This document shows positions 34,625-43,504 of a DNA stretch of 64,000 nucleotides, one piece after another (the first letter of the stretch is position 1; each line of letters starts with the position of its first letter). Source of the DNA: UBA8190 sp003453695 (lineage in GTDB: Bacteria > Actinomycetota > Acidimicrobiia > Acidimicrobiales > UBA8190); assembly GCA_036796975.1 (NCBI GenBank), contig DAIRBY010000002.1:1-64000 (forward strand), written 5' to 3'. The notes beneath the pieces were generated by a model. It saw only the letters and a program-made list of their open reading frames with translations. It searched no databases and had not been told where the DNA came from. The translations under genes and the position numbers were made by a program.

Positions 34625-34709
34625 CCGCTGCTCGAGGAGGCTGGTCGGTGCCGCTGCGGGTAGCTGTGGGCCGGGCATGGGTGTGGGCGGGGAATGTCGA
34701 GTCCGCTGG

Positions 34710-34779
34710 TAGGGTTTTAGGCAGGTGCGAGCGGTGGTGTGAGCCACCGCGGGCGATCGTCGTACCAGGAGGTCCGTAC
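34710..34779 (+). promoter_or_regulatory. Leader with -10 box, five-codon reading frame and hairpin
   Basis: TAGGGT at 34710-34715 is followed nine bases later by GTG CGA GCG GTG GTG TGA (34725-34742), a possible leaderless five-residue peptide. A hairpin with a seven-base stem (GCGGTGG/CCACCGC, 34731-34750) overlaps it. An AGGAGG ribosome site then serves the GTG at 34780. The arrangement could be an attenuator. Confidence 0.4.
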
Positions 34780-35955
34780 GTGGCCACCCCCCGTGAGCTG
34801 CTCAACCAGGCCAAGGCCGCCATCCGCGAACTCACGCCAGAGCAAGCCCAGACGCGGCTGGCCGAAGCCATCTTCCTCGACGTGCGAGAGCCCGACGAGT
34901 ACGAGCAGGGCGCCATCCCTGGTGCCGTGCACCTGCCCAGGGGGCATCTCGAGTTCCAGGTGGAGGGCCGTCTCCCCGACAAGTCCCGCCCGGTGGTCGT
35001 GTACTGCGCCGGGGGCGTGCGGTCGGCGTTCGCCGCCAAGACCATGACCGACCTGGGCTACGAGGACGCCACCTCCATGGCGGGCGGCTTCAACCGCTGG
35101 AAGGACGAAGGCCGTCCCTGGTCGACGCCCGACGCCCTCAGCCCGGATCAGCGCAACCGCTACCAGCGCCATCTGCTTCTTCCCGAGGTAGGGGAGACCG
35201 GCCAGCTCAAGCTGCTCGACTCGAAGGTCCTCCTGCTCGGGGCCGGCGGGCTCGGCTCTCCGGCGGCGATGTATCTGGCAGCTGCCGGCGTGGGCACCCT
35301 CGGCGTCATCGACATGGACGTGGTCGACGACTCGAACCTCCAGCGACAGATCCTCCACAACATGGACCGCATCGGTGAGCGCAAGGTCGACTCGGCCAAG
35401 AAGACGCTGTCCGCTCTCAATCCCGACGTGGACGTCGTCACCTACGACGTGCGCCTGGGGGCCGACAACATCCTCGACATCATCGACGGTTACGACGTCA
35501 TCCTCGACGGCACCGACAACTTCCCCACCAGGTACCTCGTGAACGATGCCGCGCTGTTGAAGAGGGTCCCCGTCGTCCACGGGTCGATCTTCCGGTTCGA
35601 GGGTCAGGTGACGGTGTTCGCGCCCTACGAGGGCCCCTGCTACCGGTGCTTCGTCCCGCAGCCGCCGCCCGCCGAGCTGGCACCGTCGTGCGCCGAGGCC
35701 GGGGTGCTCGGTGTGCTGCCCGGCATCATCGGCTCCATCCAGGCCATCGAGACCTTGAAGGTGCTCCTCGGCCTGGGCGACCCGCTCATCGGGCGCCTCC
35801 TCGCCTACGACGCCCTTGAGGCGTCGTTCCGGACCTTCAAGCTCCATCGCGACCCGCAGTGCCCGGCATGCGGGGAGAACGCCGCGCCCATCGTCATCGC
35901 CGAGTACGACGACTTGTGCATGCCCCACCCGGCTACCCCTCCCGCAGCCGGCTGA
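34780..35955 (+). CDS. Rhodanese-MoeB/ThiF fusion, sulfur-carrier adenylyltransferase
   Basis: This 391-residue protein has an N-terminal rhodanese domain (about residues 1-112) with active Cys76 in YCAGGVRS, and a C-terminal E1-like MoeB/ThiF domain. The latter shows GAGGLGSPAAMY at 154-165 for ATP, DGTDNFPTRYLVND, and zinc cysteines 287, 290, 361 and 364. It would adenylate and sulfurate a ubiquitin-like sulfur carrier for molybdopterin, thiamine or cysteine synthesis. Actinobacterial MoeZ has the opposite order, with rhodanese last. The start is set by AGGAGG eight bases upstream. No sulfur-carrier gene is adjacent. Confidence 0.87.
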   Translation: MATPRELLNQAKAAIRELTPEQAQTRLAEAIFLDVREPDEYEQGAIPGAVHLPRGHLEFQVEGRLPDKSRPVVVYCAGGVRSAFAAKTMTDLGYEDATSMAGGFNRWKDEGRPWSTPDALSPDQRNRYQRHLLLPEVGETGQLKLLDSKVLLLGAGGLGSPAAMYLAAAGVGTLGVIDMDVVDDSNLQRQILHNMDRIGERKVDSAKKTLSALNPDVDVVTYDVRLGADNILDIIDGYDVILDGTDNFPTRYLVNDAALLKRVPVVHGSIFRFEGQVTVFAPYEGPCYRCFVPQPPPAELAPSCAEAGVLGVLPGIIGSIQAIETLKVLLGLGDPLIGRLLAYDALEASFRTFKLHRDPQCPACGENAAPIVIAEYDDLCMPHPATPPAAG

Positions 35956-36028
35956 CTCCGCGGCCGGCAGCACGGGTGGCGGCGCCCTGGGTCCCGGGTC
36001 CGGCTGTCGGGCCTCGGTGCCGGGCTTC

Positions 36029-36034
36029 TAACCT
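36029..36034 (+). promoter_or_regulatory. -10 box for leaderless mutase gene
   Basis: TAACCT is six bases before the GTG at 36041. Confidence 0.6.
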
Positions 36035-36040
36035 GAAGCT

Positions 36041-37624
36041 GTGACCAGCGAGGACAGGCGGACCGACTCGGGCATCGAGGTGCATCCCGTGTACGGTCCC
36101 GACGACCTGGCCGGCTGGGACCCCGGGGAGCAGCTCGGACGCCCCGGCGAGCCCCCCTACACCCGCGGCATCTACCCCAATATGTACCGGGGCCGGCTGT
36201 GGACCATGCGTCAGTACGCCGGGTTCGGGACGGCAGAGTCGACGAACGAGCGCTTCAAGTTCCTTCTGGCGGCCGGCCAGACCGGCCTGTCGTGCGCCTT
36301 CGACCTGCCCACGCAGATGGGCCTCGACTCCGACCATCCCCGCGCCGAGGGTGAGGTGGGGCGGGTGGGCGTGGCCATCGACTCGCTGGCCGACATGCGC
36401 CTGCTGCTGGCCGACTTGCCGCTGGACAAGGTCACGACGTCCATGACCATCAACGCCACGGCCGCCATCCTCCTGTTGCTGTACGAGCTCGTCGCCGAGG
36501 AGCACGGTGTGGACCCGGCCGTTCTGGGCGGAACCGTCCAGAACGACATTCTGAAGGAATACGTGGCCCGAGGCACCTACGTCTACCCACCGCGGCCGTC
36601 GATGCGGCTCATCACCGACACCTTCGCCTACTGCGCCCAGCGTCTGCCCAGTTGGAACACCATCTCCATCTCCGGCTACCACATCCGCGAAGCGGGTTCG
36701 ACGGCGGTGCAGGAGATCGCCTTCACGCTGGCCAACGGCATCGCCTACGTGGAAGCGGCCAAGGCGGCAGGCCTCGAGGTCGACTCCTTCGCGCCACGCC
36801 TCAGCTTCTTCTGGAACGCCCACAACAACCTGTTCGAGGAAGTGGCCAAGTTCCGCGCCGCTCGCCGCATGTGGGCCACGATCATGACCGGGCGATTCGG
36901 CGCCAGAGACGAGCGCTCCAAGTTGCTCCGCTTCCACACCCAGACAGGCGGCTCGACGCTCACCGCCCAGCAGCCGGAGAACAACATCGTGCGGGTCACC
37001 GTGCAGGCGCTGTCCGCCGTGCTGGGCGGGACCCAGAGCCTCCACACCAACGGATACGACGAGGCGCTCGGTCTCCCCACCACCAAGGCCGCCAAGATCG
37101 CTCTGCGCACCCAGCAGATCGTGGGGTACGAATCCGGCGTGGCCGACACCGTCGACCCCCTGGCCGGCTCCTACTTCCTCGAGACGCTGACCGACGAAGT
37201 GGAGGCGGGTGCCTGGGAGTACCTGGCGCGCGTCGACGAGCTGGGCGGTGCGGTGGCGGCCATCGAAGCCGGCTTCATGCAGGGAGAGATCGAGCAGGCC
37301 GCCTACGCCTATGCCAAGGCCGTCGACGACGGCGAGAAGGTGGTCGTGGGCGTGAACCGCTTCCCCGACGACGACGTCGAGCCCACCGAGGTGTTCCCCC
37401 TCGACCCGGCCCTGCAACGCGCCCAGGTGGCCCGCACCCGCCGAGTGCGCGACGAGCGCGACCAGGCGGAAGTGGACGCCGCGCTCGACGACGTCGCCGC
37501 CGCGGCGCGCGGCAGCCAGAACCTGCTCGTGCCCATGCACGCAGCCCTCAAGGCCATGGCCACCTTGGGCGAGGTCTCCGACGTGCTGCGCCGCGAGTTC
37601 GGGGTGTACCAGCCCGGACGCTGA
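36041..37624 (+). CDS. Methylmalonyl-CoA mutase family, large (substrate) subunit
   Basis: This 527-residue protein is the TIM-barrel substrate domain of adenosylcobalamin-dependent acyl-CoA mutases. It lacks the B12-binding domain, so it needs a separate small subunit, not seen here. Landmarks are IYPNMYRGRLWTMRQYAGFGTAE, FDLPTQMGLDSDHP, GTVQNDILKEY and HTQTGGSTLTAQQPENN. The Tyr in RQYAGFG is the residue found in methylmalonyl-CoA mutase, where isobutyryl-CoA mutase has Phe and 2-hydroxyisobutyryl-CoA mutase Ile. That favours methylmalonyl-CoA, although the two-subunit form resembles the other types. Carboxylase and biotin ligase genes lie downstream. Confidence 0.87.
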   Translation: MTSEDRRTDSGIEVHPVYGPDDLAGWDPGEQLGRPGEPPYTRGIYPNMYRGRLWTMRQYAGFGTAESTNERFKFLLAAGQTGLSCAFDLPTQMGLDSDHPRAEGEVGRVGVAIDSLADMRLLLADLPLDKVTTSMTINATAAILLLLYELVAEEHGVDPAVLGGTVQNDILKEYVARGTYVYPPRPSMRLITDTFAYCAQRLPSWNTISISGYHIREAGSTAVQEIAFTLANGIAYVEAAKAAGLEVDSFAPRLSFFWNAHNNLFEEVAKFRAARRMWATIMTGRFGARDERSKLLRFHTQTGGSTLTAQQPENNIVRVTVQALSAVLGGTQSLHTNGYDEALGLPTTKAAKIALRTQQIVGYESGVADTVDPLAGSYFLETLTDEVEAGAWEYLARVDELGGAVAAIEAGFMQGEIEQAAYAYAKAVDDGEKVVVGVNRFPDDDVEPTEVFPLDPALQRAQVARTRRVRDERDQAEVDAALDDVAAAARGSQNLLVPMHAALKAMATLGEVSDVLRREFGVYQPGR

Positions 37625-37650
37625 CCGGTGCCGGCCACCCGCCGCCAGCA

Positions 37651-38859
37651 TCAGGTGGCGGGCCGGTCTCCCAGCAAGTGGGCCCGAAGGACGGGGTCGG
37701 TGGCGGCGTCGATGGCCGTCCAGGCCATGAGCACGGCGCCGTCCACGACGGCCCGCTCGGCATCCGGCCCGACGGCGGCCTGGGCGAAGGCGGGCTCGTG
37801 GATCACGGCGCCGTTGGACTCCAGGCCCACCAGCGGATGGATGGTGGGCACCGCCCGCGACACGTTCGCCATGTCCGTCGACGCCGTGGCGGGAGCCGCT
37901 CCCCGGTCGTCGGCCGCGTAGGAGCGCCCCACGGACTCGGCATTGGCCCGCCACGCCCGGAGCAGCGGCTGGTCGGCCACGTAGTCGGTGTACCGGGGGG
38001 AGAGATCGGTGATCTCGAGAGCGCATCCCGTCGCCAAGGCGCCGGCCTCGAAGCACCGCTCCACCCGGGGACGCAGCTCGTCCAGCTCTTCCACGGTCGG
38101 GGCCCGCACCATGAAGCGGGCCACCGTCTCTCTCGGGATGACGTTGGCGGCGTCGCCGCCTTTGGTGACGATGCCGTGCACCTGGTTGCCGGGGCGCAGC
38201 TGCTGGCGGAGCAGGCCGATGGCCACCTGCGCCCCCACCAGGGCGTCGCCCGCGTTCCCCCCCTTGGCGGGCGCCGCCGAGGCGTGGGCCTCGCGCCCGG
38301 TGAAGCGGACCTCGATGTGGTCGACGGCGAGGCACTGCAGGCCGAGGCGGTCCTCGTGCCAGGGATGGACCATCATCGCCGCGTGGACGCCGGCGAAGGC
38401 GCCACGCTCGAGCATGAGCACCTTGCCACCCCCACCTTCCTCGGCCGGGGTCCCGAGCACCGTCACGGTGAGACCCACCTCGTCGGCGACCTCGGCCAGG
38501 CCGATGCCCGCCCCCACGGCGGCGGCGGCGATGAGGTTGTGCCCGCAGGCGTGCCCGACGCCGGGCAGGGCGTCGTACTCGGCGCACACCGCCACCGACA
38601 ACGGGCCTGACCCGGCGACGGCCCGAAAGGCGGTGGGCAGCCCGTACCCCCCCGGTTCCAGGGCGAGGCCGCCGTCCACAAGCGCCTGACCGACATGAGC
38701 GGCGGCGAAGTGCTCTTCGAAGCACAGCTCGGGCCGGTCGTGGATCTCTTCGCTGAGCAGGCGCAGCCCGGCACGGTGGCCCTCGATGACCGCCCTGGCC
38801 CGCTCCTTGGCCGGCGCGGCGACGCCGGCCGGTGCGACCTGCCGTGCGGAGGGCGTCAC
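37651..38859 (-). CDS. M20-family amidohydrolase
   Basis: This 402-residue protein belongs to the M20 aminoacylase/amidohydrolase group, which cleaves N-acyl or peptide bonds with two metal ions. Visible elements are ELCFEEHFAA, CAEYDALPGVGHACGHN with metal ligands, TPAEEGGGGKVLML with the catalytic Glu pair, a dimerisation segment REAHASAAP, and a late HxP-type segment AVPTIHPLVG. The GTG start overlaps the stop of the carboxylase gene as GTGA, so the two are coupled. Substrate is unknown and no link with acyl-CoA carboxylation is established. Confidence 0.85.
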   Translation of the reverse strand: MTPSARQVAPAGVAAPAKERARAVIEGHRAGLRLLSEEIHDRPELCFEEHFAAAHVGQALVDGGLALEPGGYGLPTAFRAVAGSGPLSVAVCAEYDALPGVGHACGHNLIAAAAVGAGIGLAEVADEVGLTVTVLGTPAEEGGGGKVLMLERGAFAGVHAAMMVHPWHEDRLGLQCLAVDHIEVRFTGREAHASAAPAKGGNAGDALVGAQVAIGLLRQQLRPGNQVHGIVTKGGDAANVIPRETVARFMVRAPTVEELDELRPRVERCFEAGALATGCALEITDLSPRYTDYVADQPLLRAWRANAESVGRSYAADDRGAAPATASTDMANVSRAVPTIHPLVGLESNGAVIHEPAFAQAAVGPDAERAVVDGAVLMAWTAIDAATDPVLRAHLLGDRPAT

Positions 38860-40616
38860 TCGATGACGGCCACCACGTCGCCGGCCCCGACCGAGTCGCC
38901 CGCCGCCACCTTGACGTCGGTAACCGTGCCGGCCTTCTCGGCAACGATGGCGTTCTCCATCTTCATGGCCTCGAGCACGCAGATGGTCTGGCCGACCTCG
39001 ACGGCGTCGCCGGCGGCAACGAGCACCTTGACCACCGTGCCCTGCATGGGCACGGTCACGGTGCCCGAGCCCGTCCCGGCGTCGGTCACCCGGGGACGGG
39101 GCGGACGGGTTCCCTTGCGGCCACCGTTCGCCGCACCCGAGGGCACCTCGGGGACCCAGAGCTTGACCGTGTACCGACGCCCGTCCACCTCGGCTGTCAC
39201 CTCGCGCAGCACCCGGGCGACGTCGTCGCCCTCGGGCGAGGGCGCAGAAAATGCCGCTGTCGTCGTGAGCGAGGACAGGTCGACCACGTCCTCGACCCAG
39301 CGTGTCGAGTGGCGGGCGGCCACGAAATCCGGGTGCTCGAGGATGACCCGGTCGGCGGGGATGGTGGTGGCGACGCCGGTGACGACCATCTCGTCGAGGG
39401 CCCGCAGCATGCGCCGGCGGGCCGCTTCCCGGTCGGCGCCCCACACCACGAGCTTGGCCATCAAGTTGTCGTAGTACTGGCTCACCGTGTCACCAGACTC
39501 GTAACCGGCGTCGAGCCGTACCCCCGGACCTCCCGGAGGCTTCAACTCCTCGATGCGCCCCGGAGACGGCGTGAACCTGCCGCCGGCCGGGTCCTCGGCG
39601 TTGATGCGCACCTCGATGGCGTGTCCGTCCCGCCGGACCTCGCCTTGCGACAAGGCCAGCGGCTCACCGGCGGCGACCCGCAGCTGCAACTCCACGAGGT
39701 CCAAGCCGCTCACCATCTCGGTGACCGGGTGCTCGACCTGGAGGCGGGTGTTCATCTCCAAGAAGAAGAAGTCCCCGTCCTGGTACAGGAACTCGACGGT
39801 GCCGGCGTTGACGTAGCCACAGGCCTTGGCCACGGTGACGGCCGCTTCGCCCATGGCTTGGCGGACGTCCTCGGGGAACGCCGGGGCCGGGCTCTCCTCG
39901 ATGAGCTTCTGGTGCCGACGCTGGCTGGAGCAGTCCCGCTCGCCGAGCCACAGGGCGTTGCCGTGCGTGTCGGCCAGGACCTGCATCTCCACGTGGCGGG
40001 GCCAGTCGAGATACTTCTCGAGGTAGATCTCGGGCCGCCCGAAGTAGGCCTGGGCCTCGCGCTGGGCCGACTCCATGGCAGCAGAAGCCTCTTCGGGCCC
40101 CGTCACCACCTTCATGCCGCGCCCGCCGCCCCCGAAGGCGGCCTTGATGGCGACGGGCCAGCCGTGGCGGGCGCCGAACTCGGCCACCTCGGCGGGGTCG
40201 GTCACCGGCTCGGTGTGCCCGGGCACCCCGGCCACCCCCGCCGCCTCGGCCGCCCGTCTCGAGCTGATCTTGTCGCCCATGGTCTCGATGGCCTCGGGCG
40301 GAGGGCCCACGAACGTCACGCCCTGTCCGGAGACGGCCCGGGCGAAGTCGGCGTTCTCCGAGAAGAACCCGTATCCCGGGTGTAGGGCCTCGGCGCCGCT
40401 CCGTTCCAGGGCCTCGAGGATGGCGGCGGTGTTGAGGTACGACTCAGCGGCGCTCTGCCCACCCAAGGCGTAGGCCTCGTCGGCCAATCGCACGTGCAGG
40501 GCCTCCCGGTCGAACTCCGAGTAGACGGCGACCGTGGCGATGCCGAGCTCGCGGCAGGTGCGGATCACCCGCACCGCGATTTCCCCTCTGTTGGCGATCA
40601 AGACCTTTCCGAACAC
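38856..40616 (-). CDS. Acetyl/propionyl-CoA carboxylase alpha chain (biotin carboxylase + BCCP)
   Basis: This 586-residue chain carboxylates biotin and carries it. The biotin carboxylase part opens KVLIANRGEIAVRVIR, then shows the ATP-grasp loop AAFGGGGRGMKVV, FLEMNTRLQVEHPVTE and the late FTPSPGRIEEL. After a linker, the biotinyl domain ends the protein with Lys552 in EAMKMENA. A beta chain is not in the window. The GTG at 40616 gives the standard MFGKVLIANRG start; a GTG at 40628 is possible. It is divergent from birA, whose product would biotinylate it, and upstream of the M20 gene. Confidence 0.9.
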   Translation of the reverse strand: MFGKVLIANRGEIAVRVIRTCRELGIATVAVYSEFDREALHVRLADEAYALGGQSAAESYLNTAAILEALERSGAEALHPGYGFFSENADFARAVSGQGVTFVGPPPEAIETMGDKISSRRAAEAAGVAGVPGHTEPVTDPAEVAEFGARHGWPVAIKAAFGGGGRGMKVVTGPEEASAAMESAQREAQAYFGRPEIYLEKYLDWPRHVEMQVLADTHGNALWLGERDCSSQRRHQKLIEESPAPAFPEDVRQAMGEAAVTVAKACGYVNAGTVEFLYQDGDFFFLEMNTRLQVEHPVTEMVSGLDLVELQLRVAAGEPLALSQGEVRRDGHAIEVRINAEDPAGGRFTPSPGRIEELKPPGGPGVRLDAGYESGDTVSQYYDNLMAKLVVWGADREAARRRMLRALDEMVVTGVATTIPADRVILEHPDFVAARHSTRWVEDVVDLSSLTTTAAFSAPSPEGDDVARVLREVTAEVDGRRYTVKLWVPEVPSGAANGGRKGTRPPRPRVTDAGTGSGTVTVPMQGTVVKVLVAAGDAVEVGQTICVLEAMKMENAIVAEKAGTVTDVKVAAGDSVGAGDVVAVIE

Positions 40617-40640
40617 GGCCCACCACACTGGCACGCCACC

Positions 40641-40646
40641 TAGGGT
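40641..40646 (+). promoter_or_regulatory. -10 box for leaderless birA
   Basis: TAGGGT is seven bases before the ATG at 40654. It overlaps CCTAGG, so the divergent carboxylase promoter may share this site. Confidence 0.55.
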
Positions 40647-40653
40647 GGGTGCC

Positions 40654-41499
40654 ATGTCCGGGGTGGCGATGGGTGGCCCGGCGCCCGACCCCGACCGAGT
40701 GGAGGATGGTCCTCCCGGCACACGCTTCACCGAGGTGCGTCGGTTCGCCGAGATCGACTCCACCAACCGTTACCTGCTCGACGTGGCCCGGCGCGAGGGT
40801 GTCGCCGACGTGGTGGCCGTCGCCGACCACCAGAGCGCCGGGCGGGGCCGGATGGGGCGGAGATGGGAGGCGCCCGCCGGCGCCAATCTCCTGTTGTCGG
40901 TCCTGCTCGACCCTCACCTCGAGGTCGAGCAGCTGCATCTGTGCAGCGCGGCGATGTCGCTTGCCGCCGCTGATTCCTGCCGGTCGGCGACCGGGGTGGA
41001 GCCGTCCATCAAGTGGCCCAACGACCTTCTCGCCGCCGGGCGCAAGCTGGCCGGCGTGCTGGCCGAGTCGACGCCGCCTCCCTCGGGCGAGGGAACGAGG
41101 CTCGTGGTCGTCGGTATCGGCCTCAACGTGAGGTGGCCCCCTCCCGAGGATGTCGACGCCCCCGAGCCCGTGCCCGACGAGCTGCGTCGTTCGGCGACGT
41201 CGTTGTGGCGCCAGGCGGGCGCGGAGCCCGATCCGGCGTCACTGTTCGAGCCGCTGTTGCGCGCCCTGGACGAGCGAGTCACAGCTCTGGGCGACAGCGC
41301 CGGCCGGGCGCGGCTTGCCAGCGAGTACCGAAGCCGCTGCGCCACCATCGGACAGGCGGTGCGCGTGGTCCTTTCGGACACCGAGGTGCTCGGCGAGGCC
41401 GTGGACATCACCCTTGAAGGACAGCTGGTCGTCGACGTCGGAGCCTGTTTCACCACGGTGAGTGCAGGCGATGTCGTGCATCTGCACGGAGGAGACTGA
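40654..41499 (+). CDS. birA: Biotin-[acetyl-CoA carboxylase] ligase
   Basis: BirA activates biotin with ATP and attaches it to the carboxylase lysine. In 281 residues the catalytic domain shows EIDSTNRYLLD, the biotin loop QSAGRGRMGRRWEAP, then KWPNDLL and KLAGVLAE, and a C-terminal SH3-like part. There is no N-terminal helix-turn-helix, so it is not a repressor. It is divergent from the carboxylase alpha chain it would modify. Confidence 0.92.
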   Translation: MSGVAMGGPAPDPDRVEDGPPGTRFTEVRRFAEIDSTNRYLLDVARREGVADVVAVADHQSAGRGRMGRRWEAPAGANLLLSVLLDPHLEVEQLHLCSAAMSLAAADSCRSATGVEPSIKWPNDLLAAGRKLAGVLAESTPPPSGEGTRLVVVGIGLNVRWPPPEDVDAPEPVPDELRRSATSLWRQAGAEPDPASLFEPLLRALDERVTALGDSAGRARLASEYRSRCATIGQAVRVVLSDTEVLGEAVDITLEGQLVVDVGACFTTVSAGDVVHLHGGD

Positions 41500-41531
41500 C
41501 GAGGCGGATCGGGCGCCCGTCGAGCGGCGTC

Positions 41532-41537
41532 TACCAT
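41532..41537 (+). promoter_or_regulatory. -10 box for leaderless rmlB-type gene
   Basis: TACCAT is eight bases before the GTG at 41546. Confidence 0.5.
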
Positions 41538-41545
41538 GGCCCGCC

Positions 41546-42556
41546 GTGAACCTCCTCGTGACCGGCGGCGCCGGATTCATCGGCTCGAACTTCGTGCGCT
41601 TCTGGGTCGAGCGCCATCCCGACGACGGCGTCGTCGCCTACGACGTGCTCACCTATGCCGGGAACCGCGCCAACCTCGACGACGTGGCCGAGGTCGTGCC
41701 GCTCGTGGAAGCCGACGTGTGCGACACCGATGCGGCCGTTTCTGCCATCGAGAAGCACGAGATCGACACCGTGGTGCACTTCGCCGCCGAGTCCCACAAC
41801 AGCCTGGCTGTGCTGGACCCCGCCCGTTTCTTCCGGACGAACGTGCTCGGCACCCAGGCCATGCTCGAGGCGGCCAGACGGTCCGAGATCCCTCGGTTCC
41901 ACCACATCTCGACCTGTGAGGTGTACGGCGACCTGCCCCTCGACACTGACGACGCCTTCACCGAGGAGGACCCGTACCGGCCCCGCACCCCCTACAACGC
42001 CTCCAAGGCCGGCGCCGACCACGCCGTGCGCGCCTATGTGGAGACCTACGGGCTGGCCGCCACCATCACCAATTGCTCGAACAACTACGGCCCCTATCAG
42101 TTCCCCGAGAAGGTCATCCCCCTCTTCACCGCCAACGCCCTCGACGACCGCCCGTTGCCTCTGTACGCCTCGACGCAGAACCGGCGCGAGTGGCTGCATG
42201 TCGTCGACCACTGCCGCGCCATCGAGGCCGTGCTCGAGCGCGGGCGGATCGGGGAGACCTACCACGTCGGCAGCGGGGTGGAGGCGAGCATCGCCGAGAT
42301 CGCCGACGCCGTGCTCAAGGTCTTGGGCAAGCCCGACTCGCTCAAGACCATCGTCCCCGATCGCCCCGGCCACGATCGTCGCTACGTCCTCGACACCACC
42401 AAGATCCGAAACGAGCTGGGCTGGGTGCCCACCATCGAGTTCGAATCGGGGTTGGCCGACACCGTGCGCTGGTACGCCGACAACCGCTCGTGGTGGGAGC
42501 CGCTGCGGGACCGGGCCCCCGTGGTCGAGACCTCCTGGGCACCGACCGGCGGCTGA
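41546..42556 (+). CDS. rmlB: dTDP-glucose 4,6-dehydratase-like NAD-dependent epimerase/dehydratase
   Basis: This 336-residue extended SDR starts NLLVTGGAGFIGSNFVRFW. It contains the RmlB-type segments HFAAESHN, the catalytic YNASKAGADH, and TNCSNNYGPYQFPEKVIPLF, all strongly typical of dTDP-glucose 4,6-dehydratase. It would make dTDP-4-keto-6-deoxyglucose, the precursor of dTDP-rhamnose. The next gene is rmlD. rmlA and rmlC are not in the window. In RmlB the active site normally includes Asp-Glu at the TCEVYGDL region; here the segment reads STCEVYGDL, so the Asp-Glu pair differs and the exact product is slightly uncertain. Confidence 0.87.
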   Translation: MNLLVTGGAGFIGSNFVRFWVERHPDDGVVAYDVLTYAGNRANLDDVAEVVPLVEADVCDTDAAVSAIEKHEIDTVVHFAAESHNSLAVLDPARFFRTNVLGTQAMLEAARRSEIPRFHHISTCEVYGDLPLDTDDAFTEEDPYRPRTPYNASKAGADHAVRAYVETYGLAATITNCSNNYGPYQFPEKVIPLFTANALDDRPLPLYASTQNRREWLHVVDHCRAIEAVLERGRIGETYHVGSGVEASIAEIADAVLKVLGKPDSLKTIVPDRPGHDRRYVLDTTKIRNELGWVPTIEFESGLADTVRWYADNRSWWEPLRDRAPVVETSWAPTGG

Positions 42557-42564
42557 CCGGCATC

Positions 42565-43491
42565 GTGCGGGTCCTCGTCACCGGGGCCGCCGGCCAGCTG
42601 GGCCGGGACCTCGTCGACGTGTTGCACGGCTCCGTCCCCCGGGGCGGTCGCCCCGGCCCGAAGGCATCCTTCGGCGCTGCCTCGACGGGAAGGGCATCGT
42701 CGTGTGACGTGGTGGGCGCCGACCACCGCAGCCTGGACGTCTCGGACCGGGCGCAGGTGGCGGAAGCCTTCGAGCAGCTGCGCCCCGACGTGGTCGTGCA
42801 CTGCGCGGCGTGGACGGCGGTGGATGCCTGTGAAGCGGACCCCGGTCGAGCCTTCGCCGTCAACGCCATGGGCACCCGCCACGTCGTCGAAGCAGCGGGC
42901 CGTCATCGAGCCCACGTCGTGTACGTGTCCACCGACTACGTCTTCGACGGCACTTCGGAGCGTCCCTACGTGGAATGGGACCGGCCCAACCCGCTGTCGG
43001 TGTACGGGCGCAGCAAGCTGGGAGGCGAGCTCGAGCTCGGTGCCGATGCCACCGTCGTCCGCACGTCGTGGGTGTGCGGGTACCACGGGTCCAACATGGT
43101 GCGCACCGTCCTGCGTCTCATGGCGCAACCGGGGCCCTTGCGCTTCGTCGACGACCAGCGGGGCAGCCCCGCCTTCACCGCCGACCTGGCTGTGGCCCTG
43201 GCCGAGGTGAGCCGGGCTCGCCTCCCTGGCGTGTTCCACCTCACCAACCAGGGCGAGACCACGTGGTTCGACTTCGCCGCCGCTGTCGTCGAGGCCGCCG
43301 GCGGCGACGCCGGACGGGTCGAGCCCATCACCACCGCCGAGCTCGACCCTCCCCGTCCCGCTCCCCGTCCGGCCAACTCCGTGCTCGACAATCTGGCCTG
43401 GCGGTGCCTGGGAGCCGAGCAGCTGCCCGCGTGGCAGGACGGCCTTGGTCGTCTGGTCGCCGCCCTCGGCGAAGGTGGCGGCACCTCGTGA
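42565..43491 (+). CDS. rmlD: dTDP-4-dehydrorhamnose reductase
   Basis: RmlD reduces dTDP-4-dehydrorhamnose to dTDP-L-rhamnose. The 308-residue protein has VLVTGAAGQLGRDLVDVL for NAD(P), then HCAAWTAVDACE, STDYVFDG and VYGRSKLGGE with the catalytic Tyr and Lys. It has an unusual Gly/Arg/Ser-rich insert of about 27 residues near position 24-50 before the second strand. The GTG start is eight bases after the rmlB stop. rmlD next to a wbbL-like gene and manB matches the order in mycobacteria. Confidence 0.9.
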   Translation: MRVLVTGAAGQLGRDLVDVLHGSVPRGGRPGPKASFGAASTGRASSCDVVGADHRSLDVSDRAQVAEAFEQLRPDVVVHCAAWTAVDACEADPGRAFAVNAMGTRHVVEAAGRHRAHVVYVSTDYVFDGTSERPYVEWDRPNPLSVYGRSKLGGELELGADATVVRTSWVCGYHGSNMVRTVLRLMAQPGPLRFVDDQRGSPAFTADLAVALAEVSRARLPGVFHLTNQGETTWFDFAAAVVEAAGGDAGRVEPITTAELDPPRPAPRPANSVLDNLAWRCLGAEQLPAWQDGLGRLVAALGEGGGTS

Positions 43492-43504
43492 CCGCATCGT
43501 GAGC

